Assembly: GCA_013204555.1 (NCBI GenBank)
Contig: JABMNO010000021.1
Span: 1 to 64,000, forward strand
Length of the DNA: 64,000 nucleotides
Direction: 5' to 3'
DNA from: Chloroflexota bacterium
Lineage (GTDB): Bacteria > Chloroflexota > Dehalococcoidia > Lucifugimonadales > Lucifugimonadaceae
The translations under genes and the position numbers were made by a program. Below the pieces are notes generated by a model. It saw only the letters and a list, made by a program, of their open reading frames with translations, ran no database searches and had not been told where the DNA came from. Positions 42,619 to 52,303 of this stretch are shown piece after piece. Within the stretch, counting starts at the first letter, position 1. Each line of letters begins with the position of its first letter.

Positions 42619-44145
42619 TCAGGCTGGATGGCCGGACTGGTGGAGTGGCAAGATCAGAGATGCCGTTGTCCCACGACCACGCTCGCTCTTGATCGTAAGC
42701 GAGCCGCCATGGCGTTCCGCGATCTGCCTTGAGATCATTAGCCCCAGACCTGTGCCATCAATTCCACGCGTGTCCTCGTTGTCGACCCTGAAAAACGGGG
42801 TGAACAGCTTCTGCTGATCCTCTGTAGACATGCCGATACCCTGATCTGAGATATCGATCGTGATATTGTCCCTGTCAATGCGGCAACCAAGGGTGATCGC
42901 TGTGTTCTCTGGAGAGTACTTGGAGGCGTTGGATAGCAGGTTGATAAGAACCTGCTCACATCGTCCTCTATCCATGGGGATGCAGGTCTGATCGCAATCG
43001 AACGCGAGGTCAAGCTCCTGGGCGCGGGTTTGAAGCACGGGAATCATCGACTCCGCAACTTCGTCGATTAGTACCGAGATGTCGTGCTCTCCAAGGTCCA
43101 GTTCCAGAGAATTGGACTCAGCCCGGGAGTAGTCCATGAGGTCGGATACGAGTCCGGACATCCTTCTCGTGTTACGGCTTATTGCGCCCGTGGCCTTAAG
43201 CTCCTTTTCGCCCAGGTTTCCTGACCTGTTTCTGCTGAGGATGTCTGAATATGCAGAAATTGAAGTCAGGGGGTTATTTAGCTCATGCGTCACCACCGAG
43301 AGAAGCTTGATCTTGGCGTCTACCGCCGCGTTCAGCTTTTCATTCCTGTCATCTAGCGCCGCGGATAGCTCTTTCTCGTGTACGAGAAGCATTGCAAGTT
43401 GTCTCCGCGCCGCCGCCGCGACTGCGTAACCGCGCCACACCACAAGGAGCAAACTGGCGAAGAGGATTCCCATAACTGCGATAACGGTGATGATTCGGAA
43501 TCTCGCCCCCGATGCTGTCGCCGCGTCGATGGCTGACGTGACATCTCGGAAGACGACAACTATGTGCGCAGGGCCGGCATCTGTCAGTGATGTCCCCTCG
43601 CGTGGAATCGGCACTTTCGTGACGATGATCTCACGCGGTGTGACATCACCAGCCAATGAAAACAACGTCTCTGTGCCCATGTAGTTGCTGGTTGACTGAC
43701 TCAGATCTTGCGTCAACCCGGGGGAAGAATCACTAATGGTGGGGTCGCTACTGTACTCAAACTTGCCATCTGGTCCAGCGATATCGACTCTGATTACGGA
43801 TTGACCGGCAAAGGAGTCCATCACAAGGCGATCAATGATCGTGCGATCATTTGGAAACGTCAGATTAGCGTCTTCAGTTGGTAGCGATAGAGCACTCAAG
43901 GCCTCAATAACGCGATAACTTCCAACGCGGGCCGGTTGCTCTGACTCCTGCTCCAGCCGGGATTCGACAACTCCACGCTCCACACGGCTGGAAACGGTGT
44001 TCACCGCCCAGAGCGCGGCCAGCACCACAATGATGCTCACCAATGAGTATTGACGCACGGGAGTAAACCACCCGGCGCTGGGGTCCAGTTCCTCACGAAC
44101 CGGGTTATTTGCTGTCGAGCCACGCGCCCATGGCAGCATAGTCAA
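42619..44145 (-). CDS. Sensor histidine kinase
   Basis: 508 aa. Two membrane helices (about 33-50 and 217-237) bracket an extracytoplasmic sensor domain of about 165 residues. Then come a coiled-coil linker, the HisKA phosphoacceptor SVVTHELNNPLTSISAYSD, and the HATPase with N box LINLLSNASKYSP, G1 ISDQGIGM, F box FTPFFR and G2 GTGLGLMISRQI. No response regulator gene is adjacent, so it is an orphan kinase. The sensor domain's ligand is unknown. It ends 17 bp from the convergent lipoprotein gene. Confidence 0.9.
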   Translation of the reverse strand: MTMLPWARGSTANNPVREELDPSAGWFTPVRQYSLVSIIVVLAALWAVNTVSSRVERGVVESRLEQESEQPARVGSYRVIEALSALSLPTEDANLTFPNDRTIIDRLVMDSFAGQSVIRVDIAGPDGKFEYSSDPTISDSSPGLTQDLSQSTSNYMGTETLFSLAGDVTPREIIVTKVPIPREGTSLTDAGPAHIVVVFRDVTSAIDAATASGARFRIITVIAVMGILFASLLLVVWRGYAVAAAARRQLAMLLVHEKELSAALDDRNEKLNAAVDAKIKLLSVVTHELNNPLTSISAYSDILSRNRSGNLGEKELKATGAISRNTRRMSGLVSDLMDYSRAESNSLELDLGEHDISVLIDEVAESMIPVLQTRAQELDLAFDCDQTCIPMDRGRCEQVLINLLSNASKYSPENTAITLGCRIDRDNITIDISDQGIGMSTEDQQKLFTPFFRVDNEDTRGIDGTGLGLMISRQIAERHGGSLTIKSERGRGTTASLILPLHQSGHPA

Positions 44146-44382
44146 CCTTTACGGATATTTTTCTCTGATTGGGAATCCTCGCGGATTCCACTCATCATGG
44201 AGAGTGTCATCTAGCCTATTTTCATTGGGTATTTGACAGGGGTTTCCGTTACATCCCCTCAATGCGAGGTGCAGCTGTACCCAAATATGCGGCGACCTGA
44301 ACTACATACAAGTTATTCGTTGAGCAGTTCACTTTGGATGTGAGGGCCGCCGTTTGGTGATGCGGTCGACACCTGATTATTT

Positions 44383-44850
44383 TCACTGCCCGAGTATCTC
44401 CTTCGCAGCGGCGATCTCCATGTCATGCAGCTTCGCGACCCGCCGCCGGAAATCTGGATCCGTGCTGAACTTGGCCGCCAGGAACGCCGTCACGATCTCC
44501 TCCGCAACGTTGATACCAATGATCTGTGCTCCGAGGCACAGCAGATTGACGTCATCATGCTCAACGCACTGGTGGGCGGAGTAGATATCGTGGGCTACTG
44601 CGGCCCGGATGCCCGGAATCTTGTTCCCCGCAATAGAAGCGCCCACCCCGGTGCCGCACACCAGAATTCCGCGCTCAGCACGACCCTGCCTCACCTCATT
44701 GCATACAGTGCGTGAAATATCTGGAAAATCTACAGGCGCGCCGGTGAGTGTGCCGAAGTCAGTGACTTCATGGCCCTGTGAAGCCAGATAGTCGAATATC
44801 GGCCCCTTCATTGGAAACCCGGCGTGGTCACCGCCAATCGCAATTCTCAT
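44383..44850 (-). CDS. rpiB: Ribose-5-phosphate isomerase B
   Basis: 155 aa RpiB/LacAB family. MRIAIGGDHAGFPMK opens the protein, CGTGVGASIAGNKIPGIRAAV carries the catalytic-type Cys and anion hole, and HDDVNLLCLGAQIIG the substrate-binding segment. It interconverts ribulose-5-phosphate and ribose-5-phosphate in the pentose phosphate pathway. Some members isomerise allose-6-phosphate or galactose-6-phosphate, so exact sugar is unproven. Monocistronic by spacing. Confidence 0.9.
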   Translation of the reverse strand: MRIAIGGDHAGFPMKGPIFDYLASQGHEVTDFGTLTGAPVDFPDISRTVCNEVRQGRAERGILVCGTGVGASIAGNKIPGIRAAVAHDIYSAHQCVEHDDVNLLCLGAQIIGINVAEEIVTAFLAAKFSTDPDFRRRVAKLHDMEIAAAKEILGQ

Positions 44851-44968
44851 GCGTCACTCCGCTTTTGATTGTTGGAGCCGCAACATACCACTCGGTGATC
44901 AACGATGTTAGGAGTGTCGACTGCGCGCGATTAGCCCGATTTCATCGCAGCGTCTGGACTCAGGCGCT

Positions 44969-46555
44969 TCAGCCAGAGAATCCGATGGCCCGACAGTCGT
45001 TGCAGAACCTCGTTAGCCGTTCCGCAGGGAACTCAGGACCGAGCATCTCCATCAACCTCCTGAGCATCGCTTCCGGCGCTACCGGTGCATCGCATCGTTC
45101 ACAGGTTTTTGATCTTTCCTCAATAAGGACAGTTTGCCCTTCCCTGACGATCTCGGTGTCCGTAACCGGGGTCATCCGAATTGCAGCGCGTACCAGTTCC
45201 GGACAAGTGGATTCGCATTTGCCACAAGCCACACAGATAGCGGGGTCAAACGTCAGCGATGTCATGCCGTCCGCCTGGGTGTGGGTGATAGCGCCAGTGG
45301 GGCATGCTGTTGCACAGGTTCCACACAGAGTGCAGGTGTCGGGGTTCACATCCACTACACCCAGTGGAGATTCCGCATGTTGCAGTTGCGCCCGCACTGA
45401 CTGTGGCGTCAGTGAGAGTACTGCGGTTGATGCAGCAGTTTTGCCAAACAGGAGCGCAGGACGGTCTGAATCGATCGAGACATGGTTATTACCCGTATTC
45501 GCGAGTCCGTCGGAAGGCCTCGGGTTCAGGCGTACCCGCGTTGGGCTATCGCCAATTGCTCGCAAAAACTCTCGACTGTAATCGACACGACTTCTGACCG
45601 TTTCTCCTCCCCGGTTTTCACACTCAGTCGAGCACTGGACGACTGAAACTTCCGTGGCGCCCATTGCCAATGTCTGCAATATTGCTGAGGCTGGCACCAT
45701 TCCAGCACACCGGACCTCAATCGGGTGATGATTGGCGGATTCTCTGCCACTTGATTTGCGGCACGTGAACGCGATTCGGGCAGGAGCGTCGCCCGAGGCA
45801 GCGATCGCTGTTCGAACCTGTGCTTCTATCTCCGCCTCCGACCACCCGGGCAACTCCACGGCGCGCTGGGGACAGGCCGCCACGCAAAAGCCACAACTTG
45901 CACAGGACTGTCGCTCTATTTGCACGGCGCCACCGGTGACAGTCAGCGCGTCATGGGGACATGCCGACGCACACAGGTTGCAGCCTTGAGGGGCCTGACA
46001 GGATTCGACGTTGATGGTTGGGACAGGCCGATATGACACTGGAGGCATGGTGAAAAGGGCTCGGCGGCTTAGGGTGGCGTCGCCTGATATAAAAACGGTC
46101 CTGGCGTTCGCTGGCCTGGAACCTGAGAACGCTGCGGCACGCGCCACTGCAGCCTTCAGCACTGCCATTCGGGATCGCTTAAACGCAGCTGGCGCTCTCA
46201 ATATCGATCCGTCGGTTTCCAGATTCACCACCTGGATTCCCAGTGGATCCGCACCTGCTCGGCGGGCAATAGTCTGGATTTCTACTGTGGGCACCTCATT
46301 GGAACAAAGGGCCACTATTACAGTCGTCGCTTCACATCGTTCTATGTGTTGAGCCAGCGAAGAGTAGTCGGTGCAGAGGGAATCTACCGCTTCAAAATGG
46401 CCAGCAGGGATGGGCAGACCTGCTGCGACCTTACTGGCGGTCGAACCTATGGCGGCGATCGCGTCGGAACAGACAATCACAGCGGTTCCGCCACTCTCCT
46501 GGACAGCGGCGGTTGCGATGGAGGAACGGAGTTCAGACTCTGCTGACAGATTCAT
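44969..46555 (-). CDS. Polyferredoxin with MvhD-like domain, last gene of the molybdoenzyme operon
   Basis: About 528 aa from ATG 46555 (AAGGAA upstream), overlapping the TorD-like gene by 23 bp. Four [4Fe-4S] motifs can be read in two pairs: CNLCASACP and CASCGFCVAACP near the middle, CTLCGTCATACP and CVACGKCESTCP near the C-terminus. Between them lies an MvhD-like [2Fe-2S]-type domain (IEVRCAGMVPASAILQTL, VQCSTECENRGG). A terminal Cys cluster (CERCDAP, FCNDCRA) follows. No signal peptide, so cytoplasmic. Probably passes electrons between a soluble donor or acceptor and the membrane complex, as MvhD does for Hdr. Confidence 0.7.
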   Translation of the reverse strand: MNLSAESELRSSIATAAVQESGGTAVIVCSDAIAAIGSTASKVAAGLPIPAGHFEAVDSLCTDYSSLAQHIERCEATTVIVALCSNEVPTVEIQTIARRAGADPLGIQVVNLETDGSILRAPAAFKRSRMAVLKAAVARAAAFSGSRPANARTVFISGDATLSRRALFTMPPVSYRPVPTINVESCQAPQGCNLCASACPHDALTVTGGAVQIERQSCASCGFCVAACPQRAVELPGWSEAEIEAQVRTAIAASGDAPARIAFTCRKSSGRESANHHPIEVRCAGMVPASAILQTLAMGATEVSVVQCSTECENRGGETVRSRVDYSREFLRAIGDSPTRVRLNPRPSDGLANTGNNHVSIDSDRPALLFGKTAASTAVLSLTPQSVRAQLQHAESPLGVVDVNPDTCTLCGTCATACPTGAITHTQADGMTSLTFDPAICVACGKCESTCPELVRAAIRMTPVTDTEIVREGQTVLIEERSKTCERCDAPVAPEAMLRRLMEMLGPEFPAERLTRFCNDCRAIGFSG

Positions 46556-47291
46556 CGTGATGTTCCTTGATCCACATTTTGAGGGCTGACGCATAGTCAG
46601 CATCGTGTTCTATGAGGGCCACCGCCGCTTCAATTGCCGCGGCGTAGAACCCATCGCATTGCCGGGCCATTGAAGACTTCACATTTGGAATCCAGGTACG
46701 CGCGTGGCGTTCAAGGAAGCGGCTTTGTAGATTTAGCGATCGCCTGATCTCAGTCAATGATTCAAATTCCCACCCCTGAGCCTCAATTCCACAAAGATGA
46801 GACATGAAATCAAGCTCAACGGAGAGATGATCAGCCCGCTCTGCCGCTGGATTGTTCGCAGATACGCCACCGGCTGAGTAAGCCGCCTCAAGGTCGCCTA
46901 TAATCCAGCCAGCCGTCATGCCAAGCGGATCGATATATACCGCTTCAAACAACGGCACTAACGGACCCTCAGGACCATCTCCAAACAGTCTCAGGAATTC
47001 GAAGTGCAAGCTGGGAACGTCATCGCTTCCCATGACCTTCAGCATGTCCAAGAACCCGTCGGAGGCCGCGCTAATCGTGAGGCCAGAGGCAATAGACGAC
47101 TCACTGCTCAGATGCAGCGCCGCCTCAGCTAGCATCTCAAATTTCTCGACAATCGGCCGCACGAAGGAGGCCGACGCCAATCGATAGACGCCCTGTCGGA
47201 ACCTGGCGATCTCACCAAACGAAACCGACTCGGCATCGTCTTCCTGCCAGCCGGTATCAATCTGAATCCCGGGGCGAGTGGCGTCTAACAT
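46533..47291 (-). CDS. TorD/DmsD-like molybdoenzyme chaperone
   Basis: 252 aa from ATG 47291, five bases after the upstream stop. All-helical, with the TorD-type core FLRLFGDGPEGPLVPLFEAVYIDP (conserved aromatic/acidic loop) and a later helix ERADHLSVELDFMSHLCGIE matching the E-x-x-D-H-x-x-x-x-x-x-F-M signature. Such chaperones hold the Tat-exported catalytic subunit until the molybdenum cofactor is inserted. Its place in the operon fits that. Overlaps the polyferredoxin gene. Confidence 0.75.
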   Translation of the reverse strand: MLDATRPGIQIDTGWQEDDAESVSFGEIARFRQGVYRLASASFVRPIVEKFEMLAEAALHLSSESSIASGLTISAASDGFLDMLKVMGSDDVPSLHFEFLRLFGDGPEGPLVPLFEAVYIDPLGMTAGWIIGDLEAAYSAGGVSANNPAAERADHLSVELDFMSHLCGIEAQGWEFESLTEIRRSLNLQSRFLERHARTWIPNVKSSMARQCDGFYAAAIEAAVALIEHDADYASALKMWIKEHHDESVSRV

Positions 47292-47295
47292 CGGA

Positions 47296-47520
47296 TCAGT
47301 CGGCCGATTGTTCGCTGTCGGGCAGAACCTCATATACCACCACTGCCAGCACGGTAACGCTCATCCCAATAACGAACAGCAGCGGTGCGAACTCGAGATT
47401 CGGATTGCTGAAACCTTCGTTAGTGGGCGTTCCAAGAGGCGCGGCAAGAACGAAGTAACTGACCAGAGACAGGGCAGCCCCAATCACAAACGTCAGCGCC
47501 GTCAGGCCAATACGCATCAC
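47296..47520 (-). CDS. Small two-helix membrane protein in the molybdoenzyme operon
   Basis: 74 aa with two hydrophobic helices (about 5-27 and 44-64) separated by a short polar loop, and a short acidic tail. It overlaps the NrfD gene by 4 bp and is followed 5 bp later by the chaperone gene, so it is translationally coupled to the complex. No known family recognised; possibly an accessory or assembly subunit of the membrane part. Confidence 0.65.
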   Translation of the reverse strand: MMRIGLTALTFVIGAALSLVSYFVLAAPLGTPTNEGFSNPNLEFAPLLFVIGMSVTVLAVVVYEVLPDSEQSAD

Positions 47521-48815
47521 TCTCCCTCACTTTCTTGACCGTTCTGCGATGACACAATTGGGAACACCTTCATGAACACCATGAAGAAAACGATCGCGAG
47601 CGCCGCCAGACCTATCACTACCAGGTACTCCACCCAGGTTGGGTTGTATGAACCCTCCGGGTACGGAAGGAGTCTGCCAACAGTCAGGCCGGGGACCACG
47701 ATCAGGTAGCGTTTTAAGATCGCTGCCACGTTCAATATCACTGCAGCCAGGACGATGTATCGCAGGTTGTACCGTCCAGCGATCGCCTGGACTGCCGTCA
47801 ATGCCGCTGTCAGCAGGAATAGCCCGCTCGAAAGCCAGAACATCCAGGCGTATTCACCCCTGATGATCGCATCCGTCACTCTTTCCGCGTGTGCGCTCGA
47901 GGAGTAGCTGGATGTGACCAACTCAACCAGGAGAATGTAGATGTACATCAGCGTCAGGCCCAGGAGGATGTTGTTGAGCCATTTGAACATCTTTGGGCCA
48001 AATGACTCCCGATCTCCAAGCTCAGCTCGCAACAGGGCCGCAACCAGAATAGTGGCGGCAACTCCAGTGGCTCCAGCCAGAATGACGAATCCAGGTGCCT
48101 GAAGGGCGCCGAACCATCCAGGGCGACCTTGCTGTACTCCAAACACGAACGCTGACGTGGAAGCTGCGAAAACCCCAATGATACCCAGAACCACCGCCAT
48201 CACGGTGTTGGTTCTCTGCCTCCGAATTCGTTCGGCAACGGAATCTTTGTAGCCAGCTGATGCCAGCAAGAACCATCCGCGTAATCGTCCAGGTCGAGTC
48301 GCCATTATTGAGGCTTCGCGACGCCCATCAAGATAGAGGTAGACGAGCATCGAGGCGAAGGCTGCGACCAGCCCAACGGTGAACGTGCCAAAGAATGGAG
48401 ACATTGGACGTGCGTATCTGATTATGTTGATGACTGCCCTGAATGGGTGGCCAACGTCAGCTATTACGCTCCAGCCCCCAATAAACAGGGTAGCGAGAGC
48501 CATCACGGCCAGTATCCTGTTCAACGGCACCAGGTGGCTCCAGCCAAACAGCCTTGACGCTGCAATAAGCATCATGGCGCCAAAGCCGATGCCAACGGCC
48601 CACAGTTCAAAGGCGATGTAGAGGCCCCAGGGTGCACCACCTGCAGGCCCAACATCTCGTAGGCCAGTGACGATTTCACCCTCAACTATTTGGCGCGAAT
48701 ACGCGTAGGCCCCCGCACCCACCACCGCCAGAAGTGCGACCAGAATGATAAACCAGCCCGTGCTGGCCTTTCCCATACCAAAAGGCGTTGAGTCAATTCG
48801 AGTAGACGTAGCCAC
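47517..48815 (-). CDS. NrfD/PsrC-family membrane subunit
   Basis: 432 aa with nine or ten predicted helices. Recognisable NrfD features: GAPWGLYIAFELWAVGIGFGAMMLIA in an early helix pair, RPMSPFFGTFTVGL, and paired later helices. NrfD proteins bind quinone/quinol and pass electrons to the iron-sulfur subunit. Encoded 2 bp downstream of the iron-sulfur subunit gene, forming with it and the catalytic subunit a PsrABC/DmsABC-like complex. Confidence 0.85.
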   Translation of the reverse strand: MATSTRIDSTPFGMGKASTGWFIILVALLAVVGAGAYAYSRQIVEGEIVTGLRDVGPAGGAPWGLYIAFELWAVGIGFGAMMLIAASRLFGWSHLVPLNRILAVMALATLFIGGWSVIADVGHPFRAVINIIRYARPMSPFFGTFTVGLVAAFASMLVYLYLDGRREASIMATRPGRLRGWFLLASAGYKDSVAERIRRQRTNTVMAVVLGIIGVFAASTSAFVFGVQQGRPGWFGALQAPGFVILAGATGVAATILVAALLRAELGDRESFGPKMFKWLNNILLGLTLMYIYILLVELVTSSYSSSAHAERVTDAIIRGEYAWMFWLSSGLFLLTAALTAVQAIAGRYNLRYIVLAAVILNVAAILKRYLIVVPGLTVGRLLPYPEGSYNPTWVEYLVVIGLAALAIVFFMVFMKVFPIVSSQNGQESEGE

Positions 48816-48817
48816 AG

Positions 48818-49564
48818 TTACACTCCTCCTGTCTGGCGCGTCTTTGGTCGCTCGATTTCGCGGGCGCCCTCACCTGGTGGCGTTCCCACGTAGTGAACCC
48901 GCGGTTTTGTGTTCCAGTCATCAAGAAGCTGGAAGGTTTTTGACGCCTTCAGCTTGCGAGAGGCAGCGCTTTCGGGGTCATCCAGATCACCAAACGTGAT
49001 AGCGAACACGGGACAGGTTTCCGCACAGGCCGGGTTCTGCCCCTTCTCAACTTTCTGTACGCAGAACGTGCACTTTTCAACAACGCCCTTCGTGTGGTTG
49101 GAACCCGCGATCTTTCTACCCTCAAGTTGGCTTTTACGATCCAGGTCTGGATTCGCGTAGCCAGGGACAGCCCCACCGGTGGCGGACTCAATATCCGCAT
49201 CGCTCCAATCCAGGTACTGGTTCTTTTTGGGATCAGCGTAGTTGAAGCTGTTGACCCCGTACGGGCAGGCCACCTCACAGTATCGACAACCAATGCAACG
49301 TTCCCAGTCCGTTGCAACCAGGCCATCCTCACGCTTGAACCGCGCGCCTACCGGGCAGACCTTTACGCATGGAGCGTTGTCACAGTGCTGGCACGGTCGC
49401 GGTAGGAAAGTAACTTTGGTGTCCGGGTATTCGCGCTCCTCAGTCCGGAACACGTACATCCAGTAATTGGCTTCGGGAGTATTGTTTTCCACCTTGCACG
49501 CCACCATGCAAGCACGGCATCCAACACACTTCTCAAGATCGATGACCATTCCGTATTTAGGCAT
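48818..49564 (-). CDS. Iron-sulfur subunit (DmsB/PsrB type)
   Basis: 248 aa with four [4Fe-4S] motifs typical of electron-transfer subunits: CVGCRACMVACKVEN, CQHCDNAPCVKVCPVGA, CIGCRYCEVACPYG and CTFCVQK...CAETCP. All 16 cysteines are present. It carries electrons between the catalytic and NrfD subunits. Encoded 13 bp after the catalytic subunit gene. No Tat signal of its own; such subunits are co-exported with the catalytic partner. Confidence 0.9.
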   Translation of the reverse strand: MPKYGMVIDLEKCVGCRACMVACKVENNTPEANYWMYVFRTEEREYPDTKVTFLPRPCQHCDNAPCVKVCPVGARFKREDGLVATDWERCIGCRYCEVACPYGVNSFNYADPKKNQYLDWSDADIESATGGAVPGYANPDLDRKSQLEGRKIAGSNHTKGVVEKCTFCVQKVEKGQNPACAETCPVFAITFGDLDDPESAASRKLKASKTFQLLDDWNTKPRVHYVGTPPGEGAREIERPKTRQTGGV

Positions 49565-49577
49565 TCTGTCTGCTCCT

Positions 49578-52163
49578 CTATGCCTTCTGGACCCGGACCA
49601 TCACGTGGTATGACTGGTCCGCTGTCATCGATGTGTATCCCTCGCCAGTAAAGAAGATGCTATTGGGGCTAGCTCCCTGACCCTTGGTCCATGGGTGACG
49701 TGCTATCTCACCGTAGTGATGAGGTACCGCAATTGTGTCGGGCCGCAACGCCTCGGTCAGGTGAGCAGGCACCGTCATGCTGCGAGTTTCATTTGTCACA
49801 GCATTATGTGACTCAATGAACACATCGTCTCCATCCTTGATTCCATGAGCCTTCGCCGTCGCCGTATTGATGTCCACTCTCTGGCGTGGAGCAAGTTCCG
49901 CAAGCAGCGGAATCATGCTGGTCCGAGACTGCTTGAACTCAATCATGTGGAAGGAGATCAGATCGAGATCGTACTTAGCGGGCGATCCGCGATAAGTTGG
50001 CTCACGCCACTCTGGAAGTGGCAAGTAGTCCTGGTAGTAAGCCTGTGGCGAACCCATCTCCTTCATCTGTTCCTGATAGACCAGCAATTTCTCTGCGTAC
50101 ACCCGCAGCGTCTTTCCAAGGAACGGAGGATCAGTTGCCCATCCGTACCTCTTGGTTGGCGAAACCGGACCTTTCAACTGGACAGCCCGGTCGGGGTCCT
50201 CAAAGAACTCAATGCCGCCTTCAAGCTTCTGCTGTCTGGCCCACCTGTCGAAGATCTCGCGGACGGTTGGTTTTTGAGCAAGTGGTAACGCGTGATCTTC
50301 ATCCAGCTTTAGTTCCTTGTTCACCACGGAAAGGTACCCATCCTCGCCATAGAGATCGCCGGTTTTTTCGGTGAGGTCCATGTATATGTCGATCTCGCCT
50401 CGAGACTCGAACATCGGCTCCACTGGCGGTATCCGGAGGGTTTGCGCATCGACAAAGCCATCAGTCGCGCTGATCACGCCCTCGTACTTCTCCATCGTCG
50501 CCGCAGGCAAAATCACGTCTGCGAAGAGATCTGCCGTGCGCGAGATCCATGGGTCGATCACCGCTATGAATCTCAACTTGTGGTACGAGGCCTCGATGTC
50601 AGGGTGCGAGAGGAATGAACCAAGTGGATTGGCGTGGTGGATGATCATGATCTCCGGGATCTTGTCCGGGCTAACACCGAACTTCTCCGGGTCGTTCATG
50701 ACCTGGGCTGCCACCGAGGGATTCTTTGAGTTGATGGGGTAATATTTGCTCTTGTTCAGTGTGTAATCTGGTGAATCGGTCAACTCAATGTTGTCAAGGC
50801 CATCCCAGTTCTTGTGTAGCTTCCAGGTCCAGTCGATTGCCGAGCCACCAGCAGCGCCAAGAGCGCCCACCAGCATCAACAACATAAGTTCGGCCCTGAG
50901 TTGCTGGAACCCGTTTTCCGCTTGTGCAATGTGGTAAGTCATGATGCTGACCGGCCGGTACGGGATCTCGATTCCGTCTTCCACGATGGTTGATCCGATC
51001 ATGGCGTTTTCGCCAAACTCACGGGCAACGGTCGCAATATCTTCAGCTTTCAACCCCGTAATTCCTGCTGCCCAGGCCGGTGTGTACTGCTGGTACTTGT
51101 CCCTCATCACCTGATAAGAGGTGCGGACAGTTTGTCCGTCCACGGTGAAGCTTCCTTCAAGGGCCGGGGTGATCCCTTCGCTCCCTGCTGGCATCGCAGC
51201 ACCGCTCGCTTCGTCCCACACCTGCTCCACGTCATCTTTTCGGAGGAAATGACCGTCCGCTTTTACAAGGTAGGTGGAGTTCGTGTGCGCTGTGAGGAAT
51301 TCCCTGTCGATGACTCCGCTCTCCATGAGCTCATGGCAAAGAGCCAGTGCCAGCGCAAGGTCCGTGCTGGGGCGAATAGGCAACCACTTGTCCGCGTAGG
51401 TGCCGGATGCACGAAGCCTTGGGTCGATGGCGATCACTTTGATCCCCCGATCCATCGCTTCAAGTAGCTGCTGGTTCCAGGTCAGCCAGCAGGTCTTGTT
51501 CCCACCACCGTTGGCAATGTTCCATCCCCAGGACAGGACATATTTCGTGTATCTGAAGTCCGGGTGAATCACCCCGTGCATACCCGCGGTAATCTCAGCG
51601 GCGCGATATCCGGCGTCTGAGCAGTAAGCACCGTGACCCATCTTGTAGCAACCGATCGCCTTCACGAACGCGTCGTCGTAAAAGTCGCCCGCTTTCGACC
51701 GGCCCTTTTGCCACACAACGAGCTTGGGATCTTTTTCGCGTGTTTGCTTGATCTCCTTTGATACGCGATCAAGCGCCTCGTCCCAACTGATGGGAGTGAA
51801 CTCGCCTGGGACACCTTTCCCGTTAGTGCGAAGCAGCGGAGTCTTAACCCTGTTCGGGTCATACAGTGCAGCTATCTGGCCGACGCCCTTCGGACACAAC
51901 GTCCCTTTATTTTTCGGGTGTATCGGGTTGCCATGGAGGCTGACGACGCGGCCGTTGATCTTTCTTGCCAACATGCCGCAGTCCTGCTTGCCAATCCAGC
52001 AGGTGGTTGGCACCCACTCCTCGATGGCGGCTTGGCCCAGTGATGACTCCGATGTCTCAACGGGCTGCAAAGTCCCAACATTGGTGAACAGGAATCTGGA
52101 AGCCGCTACGGATGCCCCTGCGGCAGCGCTGCCTTTCAAGAATGTTCGTCGGGTGAGCTGCAT
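49578..52163 (-). CDS. Molybdopterin oxidoreductase catalytic subunit (PsrA/DMSO reductase superfamily)
   Basis: About 861 aa from ATG 52163; a longer frame adds eight residues. A Tat signal (LTRRTFLKGSAAAGAS) marks export. The N-terminal Fe-S motif reads CWIGKQDC...LCPKG: compared with the usual C-x2-C-x3-C spacing, the second Cys is Gly, leaving three. Domains for two pterin guanine dinucleotides follow (VLSWGWNIANGG, VIAIDPRL, late LTEALRPDTIAVPHHYG). YCSDAGYR at the active-site segment could supply a Cys ligand to molybdenum. Substrate unknown; polysulfide, thiosulfate, arsenic, selenium and tetrathionate oxyanions are acted on by relatives. Preceded by its regulatory genes. Confidence 0.85.
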   Translation of the reverse strand: MQLTRRTFLKGSAAAGASVAASRFLFTNVGTLQPVETSESSLGQAAIEEWVPTTCWIGKQDCGMLARKINGRVVSLHGNPIHPKNKGTLCPKGVGQIAALYDPNRVKTPLLRTNGKGVPGEFTPISWDEALDRVSKEIKQTREKDPKLVVWQKGRSKAGDFYDDAFVKAIGCYKMGHGAYCSDAGYRAAEITAGMHGVIHPDFRYTKYVLSWGWNIANGGGNKTCWLTWNQQLLEAMDRGIKVIAIDPRLRASGTYADKWLPIRPSTDLALALALCHELMESGVIDREFLTAHTNSTYLVKADGHFLRKDDVEQVWDEASGAAMPAGSEGITPALEGSFTVDGQTVRTSYQVMRDKYQQYTPAWAAGITGLKAEDIATVAREFGENAMIGSTIVEDGIEIPYRPVSIMTYHIAQAENGFQQLRAELMLLMLVGALGAAGGSAIDWTWKLHKNWDGLDNIELTDSPDYTLNKSKYYPINSKNPSVAAQVMNDPEKFGVSPDKIPEIMIIHHANPLGSFLSHPDIEASYHKLRFIAVIDPWISRTADLFADVILPAATMEKYEGVISATDGFVDAQTLRIPPVEPMFESRGEIDIYMDLTEKTGDLYGEDGYLSVVNKELKLDEDHALPLAQKPTVREIFDRWARQQKLEGGIEFFEDPDRAVQLKGPVSPTKRYGWATDPPFLGKTLRVYAEKLLVYQEQMKEMGSPQAYYQDYLPLPEWREPTYRGSPAKYDLDLISFHMIEFKQSRTSMIPLLAELAPRQRVDINTATAKAHGIKDGDDVFIESHNAVTNETRSMTVPAHLTEALRPDTIAVPHHYGEIARHPWTKGQGASPNSIFFTGEGYTSMTADQSYHVMVRVQKA

Positions 52164-52303
52164 AGGTACCAACCTCGGATATGACAATTGCCAGATAACG
52201 CGCGCGGCGGGTCTGAAGTCTGATAGAGCGACCCACCAAGCTGATGCTAGATCGCGGTCGCGTTAGTGACTTCCTGACAGGGGATGAAGTCGTATCACCG
52301 GTT

